In this document: positions 56,578 through 64,000 of the stretch, one piece after another
Layout: each line of letters begins with the position of its first letter
Position numbering within the stretch: the first letter of the stretch is position 1
Assembly (NCBI RefSeq): GCF_010993985.1
Contig: NZ_WINH01000001.1
Span: 1-64,000, forward strand
Origin: Paraferrimonas sp. SM1919
Lineage (GTDB): Bacteria > Pseudomonadota > Gammaproteobacteria > Enterobacterales > Shewanellaceae
DNA: 64,000 nucleotides
Reading direction: 5' to 3'
Notes under the pieces: model-generated
Told to the model about the DNA's origin: nothing
Database searches by the model: none
Seen by the model: only the letters and a program-made list of their open reading frames with translations
Translations under genes and position numbers: made by a program

Positions 56578-59265
56578 TTATTTAATGGCGTTTACTGCTA
56601 CACCAATTTGATAAAGGATCTGCGTCATCATAGTGGTTGCCGTTAGTGAATCACGGTAATCAGAATCAACAGGCACCACAATGGTGTCACCTGGCATTAA
56701 TGGTGAGTCATCATTGCCAAACCAAAAGCCGGATTCAGGCTTAACCACGGCGCCATTAGCACGCACAATAAACACACGATCTTCATCTGCTTGTTTTTTC
56801 ATGCCGCCGGCTAAATCAATGTAATCTTCATAATTCAGCTCTGGGTCTAACAGGTACGAAGTGGTGACTTGTACTTCCCCTAAAATAGTAATGGTGTTTC
56901 TGAACTGTGGTACATAAAGCAAGTCGCCGTTTTCAAGCAAGAAATCACGAGACACTTGCCCTTGGGTAATGGCCGGTAAATCCACTACCATTCGCCCTAG
57001 GGCTTCTGAATTGCTCATGCTTTCAACCATTTCTAACTGTTCACGGGGGGATGAACGGTCTGTCATGCTGCCGGGGCCAGCCTGACGTAATGACTTTTGC
57101 GCCACCTGTTGGCGGATGCTTTCAGCATAAGCATTCAATTGTTCTTGCTCTTTAATGCGTAACGATTCACGGGTAAAGACGGCACCATCAACATGGGCGA
57201 TTTCTGTAAGCCCCCCTGCTCTTGCAAGCAGTTGACCTAAGGTTTCACCACGCTGTAGGGTATAAATCCCAGGGAATTTCACTTCCCCTTGCAAACTTAC
57301 GGTTCGTTCTGACTCGATATCTGGCACTTTAACAATGTGCAGTTTATCTTCTGGTTGCAGCGTGTAGCTTTGCTTACCCGACAGTATGTCTGCCAAGTTA
57401 ATATCGACGACTTGGGTTAACGCTCGGCCCGGTTTAATGGTCTTACGCGTCAGTTCACTGCGAATTTGGTATGCGGCGCCGGTTAAGCCACCTGCACTTT
57501 TTATTAGTGTTAATAAATCCGCGCCTTTAGTCAGTGGGTATTTACCTGGGAAGCGTACTTCACCAATTACCGATGCAAATTGTGGACGTTGATCGATTGA
57601 TGCTTGTTCTTCAAGTTGCAAAGTTACCACTTTTAATAGGTTACTGCGGGTTGCCTGCCATGCCCGCAGCAAGGCTGACTCGTCTAAGCCTAGGGCCTCC
57701 ATGGCTTGTTCAACATTCAACTTTTGCTTTAGCTTTTCAAGCTGTTGCTGTTGTTTGCTGAGGGGTTGTTGCCCCTCTGTCGGTGCCTTTTCGGCAAGCT
57801 CAAACTGCTGGTTGTTTTCCAGATCTTGCTGTTGTTGCTGCTCTGTTTCGGCTTGTTGCTGCGCTTGTTCAACACTCAGGATTTCAGTGCTTTGCTGTTC
57901 TTCGTTGAGAAATGGCGTAAAATCATAGCGGCTAAAGACCAGTAATTCGTCCTGTTGCTGCAGGGCGATGTTTGCTTGGGTTTTACCTGCAATGACGGCA
58001 TCAAGATCAATACTCAAGGTTTCAACCTTGTCGTGGCCAACCTTGCGTACTAGCAGGGCATAGTTCAGGTCGCTACTTTTGTTAATGCTATGAATGCCAT
58101 CTTCAAATAAGTCCGCCACGGTCATGCCGGGCTTGTATTGATAATCCCCTGGGCGGGCAACATCCCCTTTCAAGCTGACCACATTGTTGATGTGTTTATC
58201 AATTTTGCCGACTTCCAACACATCACCGTCTTGGGTTTTAACGCTGTCTTTTTGTTTATGGTAATTTAAAGTCAGCGTCTCAATAAAACCTTGCTGATTG
58301 TTGCGCAGCATCTTCACTGAGCTAACAAAGGCGTTGTTGGTAAAGCCACCTGCTAATGCCACTAAGTCATCCAGTGTTTCATTACCCGCTAACTCATAAA
58401 TTGCTGGTCGCTTAACTTCACCTGTGACCGTTGCGGTTTTATTGACTGGGGCAATGAATACCACATCACCATTTTGTAATTGTGCATCGGCACTGGTGCT
58501 GCCGTTGATCAATAAATCGTATAAATCCAGCTTAGAAACCATTTTGCCATTTCTAAGTAAGCGAATGTCCCGCAAGCTACCTACTTCGGTCACACCACCA
58601 CTAGAATAAATCGCATGGGTCATGGTGGAATGGGCAGACACTAAATATTTGCCAGGCTGATAGCTGTCTCCTACGACGAATATTTCAATTTTTCTTAGCT
58701 TACCCATGCTGACATTGCTTTTCACACCAATTTTTTGGCTGGCAACGATGGTTTGAATTTTGTCTTTGGCTTGCTTAAAGGTTAAGCCGGCTAATTGTAC
58801 AGGGCCAATTTTAGGAAAGCTGGCGTCCCCTTGGTTATCAATGAATAACTCAAAATTTGAATTTTCTGCACCATAAAGCTGAATATTTAGGCTGTCACCC
58901 GAACCCAGTAAATAACTGCTCGGCACCGGGGTATTATTTTGCGGTTCAAAACCATTGGGAAGGGTGGCGAACACATCCACCCCAAAGCGAGTGATTTGTG
59001 GTTCATTTTCAAATGCAAGCAAGGGGGCTTGTTTGTCTTTTTTAAGTTCACGCTTTTGCGGTAATTGTTGTTTTACCACTTGCCCAGAGGCTGGGGTTGC
59101 CCCCATCAGATCATCAATACTCACACCATACTGAGCGGCAAGCGCTTGTTGCTGTGAAGCAGGCAGTTGTTTGAACATTTCCATTTGTGCAGGACTGACT
59201 GCCTCTGCCGGCATTGTCACTGTAAACCACAGTGCCGCAGTTAAAGAAGAGAGTTTTAACTTCAT
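56578..59265 (-). CDS. Large multi-SLBB polysaccharide export protein (WbfF-like)
   Basis: 895 residues. Signal peptide MKLKLSSLTAALWFTVTMPAEA, then a Poly_export domain (YLLGSGDSLNIQLYGAENS, about 118-136) and at least five SLBB-like modules (VFVVGDSYQPGKY-type, TVTGEVKRPAIYEL, VVSLKGDVARPGDY, SVIGEVRFPGKYPL, TVSLQGEVKFPGIY, ITILGEVQVTTSY). A Gln/Glu-rich low-complexity stretch (about 455-515) with charged coil separates the module groups. It has no lipobox Cys, unlike Wza. Similar proteins accompany Wzz in Vibrio and Shewanella O-antigen/capsule loci. It probably exports the system A polymer. Confidence 0.9.
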   Translation of the reverse strand: MKLKLSSLTAALWFTVTMPAEAVSPAQMEMFKQLPASQQQALAAQYGVSIDDLMGATPASGQVVKQQLPQKRELKKDKQAPLLAFENEPQITRFGVDVFATLPNGFEPQNNTPVPSSYLLGSGDSLNIQLYGAENSNFELFIDNQGDASFPKIGPVQLAGLTFKQAKDKIQTIVASQKIGVKSNVSMGKLRKIEIFVVGDSYQPGKYLVSAHSTMTHAIYSSGGVTEVGSLRDIRLLRNGKMVSKLDLYDLLINGSTSADAQLQNGDVVFIAPVNKTATVTGEVKRPAIYELAGNETLDDLVALAGGFTNNAFVSSVKMLRNNQQGFIETLTLNYHKQKDSVKTQDGDVLEVGKIDKHINNVVSLKGDVARPGDYQYKPGMTVADLFEDGIHSINKSSDLNYALLVRKVGHDKVETLSIDLDAVIAGKTQANIALQQQDELLVFSRYDFTPFLNEEQQSTEILSVEQAQQQAETEQQQQQDLENNQQFELAEKAPTEGQQPLSKQQQQLEKLKQKLNVEQAMEALGLDESALLRAWQATRSNLLKVVTLQLEEQASIDQRPQFASVIGEVRFPGKYPLTKGADLLTLIKSAGGLTGAAYQIRSELTRKTIKPGRALTQVVDINLADILSGKQSYTLQPEDKLHIVKVPDIESERTVSLQGEVKFPGIYTLQRGETLGQLLARAGGLTEIAHVDGAVFTRESLRIKEQEQLNAYAESIRQQVAQKSLRQAGPGSMTDRSSPREQLEMVESMSNSEALGRMVVDLPAITQGQVSRDFLLENGDLLYVPQFRNTITILGEVQVTTSYLLDPELNYEDYIDLAGGMKKQADEDRVFIVRANGAVVKPESGFWFGNDDSPLMPGDTIVVPVDSDYRDSLTATTMMTQILYQIGVAVNAIK

Positions 59266-59280
59266 TTTATTCCCTTATTA

Positions 59281-59778
59281 TTAAAATCGGTATTGATAAC
59301 CTAGATTCAGCTGGTTTGTTCTTAACGGTGTTTTGTCAGCTAAATTGACATACTCTAGAGTCATCGCATGGCGTTTATCAAACGCATAGTGACCACCTAA
59401 ACCAAAACTGGCACTGCTGGCCGCGGTTTCTTGGGCGTTGTAGTCTAATTTTGAATGGCTTATCCCTGCCAGGGCATAGAGCGCAAATTGTTTGGTCATT
59501 GGCAGGTTCGCTTTCGCGTATACGCTGATAACTGAACTCAGATGGATGCCACCACTGCGATTTAAGCCATTGTTAAATCTTGATTCAACCGCAAAGTAAT
59601 CATTGAAATAATGGCCAAGTTGCAATGTGGTTGTTGAAATATTTGCGTCTTGAGTTGAGGTTGGGTTTTCTAACGCCAATTCTACCGCTGTATAACCCAA
59701 TGCGATGCCCGCATAGGTATCAGCCTTGGCATGTGTGGCCAAGTTAAGCCATACAAGCATCATGATTAAATAGCGCAT
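59281..59778 (-). CDS. Outer-membrane beta-barrel protein (OmpA/OmpX-like fold)
   Basis: 165 residues. Signal peptide MRYLIMMLVWLNLATHAKA, then eight probable strands (YAGIALGYTAVELAL, TTLQLGHYFNDYFAVESRF, YAKANLPMTKQFALYALAGIS) and a C-terminal LNLGYQYRF with terminal Phe. It starts with AAGGA upstream, 15 bp before the exporter gene, so it leads that transcript. A role in surface-polysaccharide export is suggested only by position. Confidence 0.82.
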   Translation of the reverse strand: MRYLIMMLVWLNLATHAKADTYAGIALGYTAVELALENPTSTQDANISTTTLQLGHYFNDYFAVESRFNNGLNRSGGIHLSSVISVYAKANLPMTKQFALYALAGISHSKLDYNAQETAASSASFGLGGHYAFDKRHAMTLEYVNLADKTPLRTNQLNLGYQYRF

Positions 59779-60020
59779 ACAAATCCTTTTCGCTTACAAA
59801 TGCACACCGGAAATTTTCTGCCCTTTTTGGGGAGGTGTGAATATTAATATCTAAAGATATAAATTTAATATTATAAAAATTATGCGAAATTCTAATCTAT
59901 TGGGGCGGACTTTTAAAGCTCATTCATCATAATATGTTTCATCTAAGCCTTATATATCGGCTGTTTTATTCATTTTTTGGGCTGTGTAATCAGCACCATT
60001 TTGGGGTCAGTATTTGTGGT

Positions 60021-61418
60021 TTAAAGTTCACTTTTGTTGGTGGCGATTACCACCTGCTCAATGATGGTCGCTAATTTTTGCTTTAAGGCCTGTTTTGCTG
60101 GTTCGTCGCCATGGACGATAACGACTTTTGCTGGGCGCTTATAAATGCGTTTAATAAAGTTAATCAGGTTGGCTTGATCGGCGTGGGCGGAATAACCGCT
60201 AATGGTGTGCACCCCTGCTTTGATTGCGACGTTTTGGCCTTCAATCACGGCATAGCCATTTGGTTTGCTGGCGTATTGTTGAATTTGGCGGCCAACGCTG
60301 CCCTTGGCTTGATAGCCGACAAATAGCACATCGGTTTTGGGGTTGTCTAGAAAGGTAGTTAAATAGTGGCTGATCCGACCGCCGTTGCACATGCCACTGG
60401 CGGCAATGATAATGGCCGGCTTATTGCGTTTCGATAGGTACTCGATGGCGCTTAAGTGATCTTGGTGTGAGTTGACCGTGTACAGGCTGTCAAAATCGAG
60501 CGGATGTCTGCCCTGTTTGATGGCTTGTTTGGCTTCTTTGTCCCACAGTTGCTGAAAATGTAAATAGTACTCTGTGAATTGCGCGGCCATGGGGGAGTCG
60601 ACTATCACCTCAATATGGTGCAGCTTGCTGCTTTTGGGGGCTTTGGCAATAATTTGTTCCAATTCATACAGCAGTTCTTGGGTGCGGCCAATGCTAAAGG
60701 CGGGAATAAGCACTAGCCCATTATCTGCCACTGCCTTGTGCAGCACTTGGCTAAGCTGCTGTTTACGTTGCTTACGATTGTGGTGAAGGCTGTCACCGTA
60801 GGTACTTTCGATGACCACTATGTCTGCTTGATAAGGGCTTTTAGGTGCCGCTAATAACGGTGTATAGGGCGCCCCTAAATCCCCAGAAAAAACGATGCGT
60901 TTACTGGTTTGCTGGTGTTTAATTTCGGTTTCGAGGTAGGCGGAACCAAGAATATGGCCTGCTTGCCTAAATTTCACTTTGAAAGTGGCCGTTGAATGTT
61001 GCGCTAAGGCCACCTGCACCCAGCTGTCATAAGCCACCGCAACCAATTGTTTGTGCAGTTGCTTTAGGCACTTTTCAATCAGGCGTTTGTTTCTGGTGAC
61101 GCCTAATTTGAGTGCATCTTCAATCACCAGTGGCAGCATGGCTGCGGTTGCTTCTGTGGCAAATATCGGGCCGTTAAAGCCTGCAGCAAGTAAATAGGGT
61201 ATGCGGCCAACATGATCAATGTGGCAATGGGTCACCAATAACGCTTGCAGGTGGCTGATATCAAAGGTGATCGGCAATAGTTGCTGGGGTGATTGAGCGG
61301 CGACCTCTTCCCCTTGGAAAAGGCCGCAATCCACCATAATACTTGAGTGCTCGTCGATGCAAAGTTGATGACAAGAACCTGTGACGCCTTGTACCGCTCC
61401 ATGGTGAAGTATGTGCAT
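60021..61418 (-). CDS. Beta-CASP metallo-beta-lactamase-fold ribonuclease-like protein
   Basis: 465 residues. The zinc motif HCHIDH (H64, H66, D68, H69), QAGHILGSAY, FSGDLGAP, the beta-CASP motif region and the C-terminal RMMBL domain (GYSAHADQANLINFI) are all present. This is the CPSF73/YSH1-like family found in bacteria as predicted RNA-processing exonucleases. It appears monocistronic and unrelated to glycan synthesis. Confidence 0.92.
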   Translation of the reverse strand: MHILHHGAVQGVTGSCHQLCIDEHSSIMVDCGLFQGEEVAAQSPQQLLPITFDISHLQALLVTHCHIDHVGRIPYLLAAGFNGPIFATEATAAMLPLVIEDALKLGVTRNKRLIEKCLKQLHKQLVAVAYDSWVQVALAQHSTATFKVKFRQAGHILGSAYLETEIKHQQTSKRIVFSGDLGAPYTPLLAAPKSPYQADIVVIESTYGDSLHHNRKQRKQQLSQVLHKAVADNGLVLIPAFSIGRTQELLYELEQIIAKAPKSSKLHHIEVIVDSPMAAQFTEYYLHFQQLWDKEAKQAIKQGRHPLDFDSLYTVNSHQDHLSAIEYLSKRNKPAIIIAASGMCNGGRISHYLTTFLDNPKTDVLFVGYQAKGSVGRQIQQYASKPNGYAVIEGQNVAIKAGVHTISGYSAHADQANLINFIKRIYKRPAKVVIVHGDEPAKQALKQKLATIIEQVVIATNKSEL

Positions 61419-61459
61419 GGTCGCTCCTTGGCTATTGCTGTTATGGTTGAGTAAATCCC

Positions 61460-62335
61460 CTAAAAACTATAGCTGGTTTCTATCACCCATGCTTGGGTGT
61501 CATAACTGCTGGCAAACCCCACCGAATAAAATAAGCCTAGGCTGAAACCTCGGTAATGCATTAAATCGAGCCCAAGATCGATCACTCCGCTGTTTTCCCC
61601 TGCTAATAACCCTGTAAACTTACCGCCACGGCGCAGCAAGTTATAGTTTTTGCCATCTTGCTTCACTCTTAGTTTACTGTGTTCTTCGTTTTCACCTAAG
61701 ATTTGGGTCCAGTTGATTCCTAGCCTTGGCATCAGGGCCCAGTCTTCGAAAGCATAGAAATAACTCAAACTGCCCCCTAGCGTTGCCGCGGCCTGCTGCG
61801 ATTGGGAAATCGCATCTAAGGTATTAAGCTTGCCATCAACCAGTTCTCTTTGCTTTTGATCGACATCCATTTGGTTACCGGCAATGGTGACGCCATAGTT
61901 TACACTGAAGTCTTGCCACTCATAAAAACTGCCGATACCGATGGCAATGCCAAACCCATCTGAAGTGGATTCGTTCATGGCTTTATCTTCACCGCTTGCA
62001 GCAAATGAGTAATCATCAAATTGGAACAACTGCATATCCATGTAATAGTCATCCAACTGATAGGTTAAGCCTAAGTTAATAAACTCAGAGTTATAATCAT
62101 ACTTTGATCGTGGTTTGCTGGTTTGCTCTTTAAAGTCACTGCTTTTACTGTAGGCCGCGTCGATAATCCATTTATCATTAATACTAAGTTGGTAACGTAA
62201 CCCATAACCCGTGGGCTGAATTTCAGAGGCTGAAGGTTGGTCATTTAAATAAGACGCGCCGATCAAGTGTTGAAACTCTGTGGCTGCCAATGGCGTACAA
62301 AATATAGAAAGTAAAATAAGAATTCGATATTGCAT
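61460..62335 (-). CDS. Predicted outer-membrane beta-barrel protein
   Basis: 291 residues. Signal peptide MQYRILILLSIFCTPLAA-T, then alternating-hydrophobicity strands (GYGLRYQLSINDKWIIDAAYS, INLGLTYQLDDYYMDMQLFQF) and a C-terminal WVIETSYSF. No recognised family. It lies divergent to the MBL-fold gene. Confidence 0.7.
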   Translation of the reverse strand: MQYRILILLSIFCTPLAATEFQHLIGASYLNDQPSASEIQPTGYGLRYQLSINDKWIIDAAYSKSSDFKEQTSKPRSKYDYNSEFINLGLTYQLDDYYMDMQLFQFDDYSFAASGEDKAMNESTSDGFGIAIGIGSFYEWQDFSVNYGVTIAGNQMDVDQKQRELVDGKLNTLDAISQSQQAAATLGGSLSYFYAFEDWALMPRLGINWTQILGENEEHSKLRVKQDGKNYNLLRRGGKFTGLLAGENSGVIDLGLDLMHYRGFSLGLFYSVGFASSYDTQAWVIETSYSF

Positions 62336-62515
62336 TGTTATTATTGTTTTTAATGTTTTTAGGTGTATTTAGTTAAGTCGACTTATTGTGTCCATGGCTA
62401 AAGACATTCTTTTAAGCTATTAATTTTAAAGCCCGCTTGCAAGAGCCATTAACATTGTATTAACTTATCAGTGGTTCAATATTGAACAAAGCATTCATAA
62501 CCTAAGGAATTGGCG

Positions 62516-63337
62516 ATGAAGAAAATAGTAACACTATTAATGTTTTTTGTTGGTTTTTTTGCACAGGCTAAACCACTTAACATTACCCCCCTGTCAGACA
62601 GCTTGTTTATGCTGCAGGGCTCTGGTGGCAATATCGCTGCCTTCATCGGCGATGACGGGGTATTGATCGTTGATGACCAATATGCCAAAAGCGCGCCTTT
62701 TATTGAGCAAGCCCTTGCCACAATAACCAAAAAAAAGGTTAACTATATCGTTAACACTCACTACCATGGTGATCATACTGGGTCTAACGCCCACTTTGGT
62801 GACAGTGCCACTATTTATGCCCAGCACAATGTACGCATCCGACTGCAAAGCCAATCCGATCTGCCAGCAACGGCGTTACCTAAGATTACCTATCAAGATG
62901 GCATTAAAGTTTTTATCAATAATGATGAAATTCAGGTTATCCACTTAGCTAATGGCCATACCGATGGCGACAGTATTTTATGGTGGCCACACCAGAATGT
63001 ATTACACACTGGTGACTTATTCTTTAATGGTCGATTCCCTTATATTGATCTTAAGGCGGGCGGCACGGTCGCCGGTTACATTGGTAATATTGAACATATG
63101 TTAACCATGCTTAATGATGACAGCTTTATTGTGCCTGGCCATGGGGATCTCGCCAATAAGTCAGAATTACAGCAATTTCTTAATATGATTAAAGCCACCA
63201 GAGACTATGTTGCCGCCCAAAAACAAAGTGGCAAAACCTTAGAACAAGCCATTAATGAAGGCTTACCCGCTCAATTTGATAAGTACAGTTGGCAGTTTAT
63301 TTCCACCAAGAAGTGGATCACCACCTTGTGGCAATAA
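62516..63337 (+). CDS. Secreted MBL-fold metallo-hydrolase
   Basis: 273 residues from ATG 62516, with TAAGGA seven bases upstream; a TTG two codons earlier is not supported. Signal peptide MKKIVTLLMFFVGFFAQA. Zinc ligands: HYHGDH (H82, H84, D86, H87), NGHTDGD, HTGDLF and VPGHG. It is a periplasmic hydrolase of the MBL superfamily; the substrate cannot be inferred, and beta-lactamase activity should not be assumed. Confidence 0.88.
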   Translation: MKKIVTLLMFFVGFFAQAKPLNITPLSDSLFMLQGSGGNIAAFIGDDGVLIVDDQYAKSAPFIEQALATITKKKVNYIVNTHYHGDHTGSNAHFGDSATIYAQHNVRIRLQSQSDLPATALPKITYQDGIKVFINNDEIQVIHLANGHTDGDSILWWPHQNVLHTGDLFFNGRFPYIDLKAGGTVAGYIGNIEHMLTMLNDDSFIVPGHGDLANKSELQQFLNMIKATRDYVAAQKQSGKTLEQAINEGLPAQFDKYSWQFISTKKWITTLWQ

Positions 63338-63346
63338 CGCTCAAAT

Positions 63347-63375
63347 AAAAAAGGAAGCTTACGCTTCCTTTTTTA
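63347..63375. terminator. Bidirectional rho-independent terminator
   Basis: AAAAAAGGAAGC-TTAC-GCTTCCTTTTTT gives a stem flanked by A and T tracts on both sides, between the convergent MBL gene (stop 63337) and the gene ending at 63392. Confidence 0.9.
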
Positions 63376-63391
63376 TTTACTGCGGATTTAA

Positions 63392-64000
63392 TTAGCCTTT
63401 ATAGCCAAATAACTTGCTATTAATGATCTCTTTGGCGACGACGTCTGGCACCATTGATTGCCAACGTTGATCAGCGTCTTTACTGTGTAAGTGTCGATAC
63501 ACTTCCCTTGAGTATATCCCCAAGTATGAAGGGTCTGTGGCTTCGATGCCACGAATAAACCCATTTTCAAGTAAATGACGGTACAAGTAATTTAAATGCG
63601 TTGGCACTTCGATTGACTCGAAGTGCTTCACTTCACCTGCTTCATTGTTTTCTGGGTAAACAAACAGGCGAGTATGATCTGGGAACAGCTTGCCAAAGGC
63701 TTCTAGAATGCCCCCTTCTAAACCGAGATAGTTTTCTTCATCGAAAATTTGACGAATATTAATCATGCCAACCACAATAGCCAGCTGTAGGCTAGTAAAC
63801 TGACGGAAATACGCCCTTAGTGAGAAGTACCTGGTGTAGTCCGAAATCATGACGTTGTAGCCTAATTTATTGAGTAGCTGCACACGTTCAATTAAATCTT
63901 CTTCTGAAACGTTTAAGTCACTGCCTCGGGCGTCATTAAGAGAGATTTCAGCAATCACAGTGGTGTTACTGGCATCCACGCCTTCGAGCTCATAAAACGC
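63392..64000 (-). CDS. Conserved-looking protein of unknown function, 5'-truncated by window edge
   Basis: The frame is open from the stop at 63392 to the right edge, showing the last 202 residues; an internal ATG at 63979 is unlikely to be the start because the frame continues as AFYELEGVDASN upstream. Visible features are NTTVIAEISLNDARGSDL, YNVMISDYTRYFSLRAYF and GGILEAFGKLFPDHTRLFVYPEN. It looks soluble, with no membrane segment. I do not recognise the family with confidence. Confidence 0.75.
   Translation of the reverse strand, partial: AFYELEGVDASNTTVIAEISLNDARGSDLNVSEEDLIERVQLLNKLGYNVMISDYTRYFSLRAYFRQFTSLQLAIVVGMINIRQIFDEENYLGLEGGILEAFGKLFPDHTRLFVYPENNEAGEVKHFESIEVPTHLNYLYRHLLENGFIRGIEATDPSYLGIYSREVYRHLHSKDADQRWQSMVPDVVAKEIINSKLFGYKG

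Noticed and set aside
57701..57945. Plus-strand Cys/Leu-rich frames
   Set aside because: They are antisense to the Gln-rich stretch (CAG/CAA codons) of the SLBB exporter.
62516..63337. Beta-lactamase
   Set aside because: The MBL zinc motif is shared by many hydrolases; nothing specific to beta-lactamases was seen.

Overview
The window looks like a chromosomal segment of a marine gammaproteobacterium, most likely of the Alteromonadales/Shewanella/Vibrio type. Evidence is the gene content (WbfF-like multi-SLBB exporter, Wzi, Wza-Wzb-Wzc, RfaH-type ops elements, a four-helix-bundle S23 gene embedded in TCTCGCY heptamers) and the moderate GC. Species cannot be fixed from sequence alone. Almost the whole window is a surface-polysaccharide super-locus; I see no rRNA, tRNA, CRISPR array, transposase or phage gene.

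Layout. 1-5186 (minus, runs off the left edge) is a giant lipoprotein full of thrombospondin type-3 Ca-binding repeats. 5932-27893 (all minus) is one long capsule-type operon (call it system B). It starts with a perfect JUMPstart/ops element just before a PglF/WbpM-type dehydratase. It continues with WecB, Wzx, glycosyltransferases, acetyltransferase, Wzy, a thymidylate-kinase-like protein, an APH-like kinase, a nucleotidyltransferase-like protein, a PglC-type initiating phosphoglycosyl transferase, ATP-grasp, HAD and DegT aminotransferase, and ends with Wza, Wzb and Wzc. A four-helix-bundle cassette flanked by heptanucleotide repeats is wedged between wza and wzb.

28532-32547 (plus) holds UDP-galactopyranose mutase, a DUF707 protein, Wzi and a small outer-membrane barrel. 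32668-39248 holds precursor genes galE, glmM, galU and ugd, with a ClpP-fold/Sel1-repeat lipoprotein on the plus strand between them.

39253-54852 (minus) is a second complete Wzx/Wzy locus (system A): WecA initiator, rmlBADC (dTDP-L-rhamnose), an fdtA/C/B set (dTDP-3-acetamido-3,6-dideoxyhexose), Wzx, GT2 enzymes, Wzy, an AT3-SGNH O-acyltransferase and an SDR epimerase. It has its own ops element in the leader before wecA, preceded by Wzz and an 895-aa WbfF-like SLBB exporter (55465-59265). 59281-64000 carries outer-membrane barrels, a beta-CASP metallo-beta-lactamase-fold protein, a secreted MBL-fold hydrolase and an unrecognised gene cut by the right edge.

How it works together. Two parallel assembly lines share UDP-sugar supply genes in the middle. 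Each has its own lipid-linked initiator (WecA versus PglC-type), flippase, polymerase and chain-length/export partners, and each is probably read through by RfaH loaded at its own ops site. The glycosyltransferase/Wzx/Wzy cores (about 14.1-24.7 kb and 39.3-48.2 kb) are visibly more AT-rich than the flanking precursor and export genes, as expected of exchangeable serotype cassettes.
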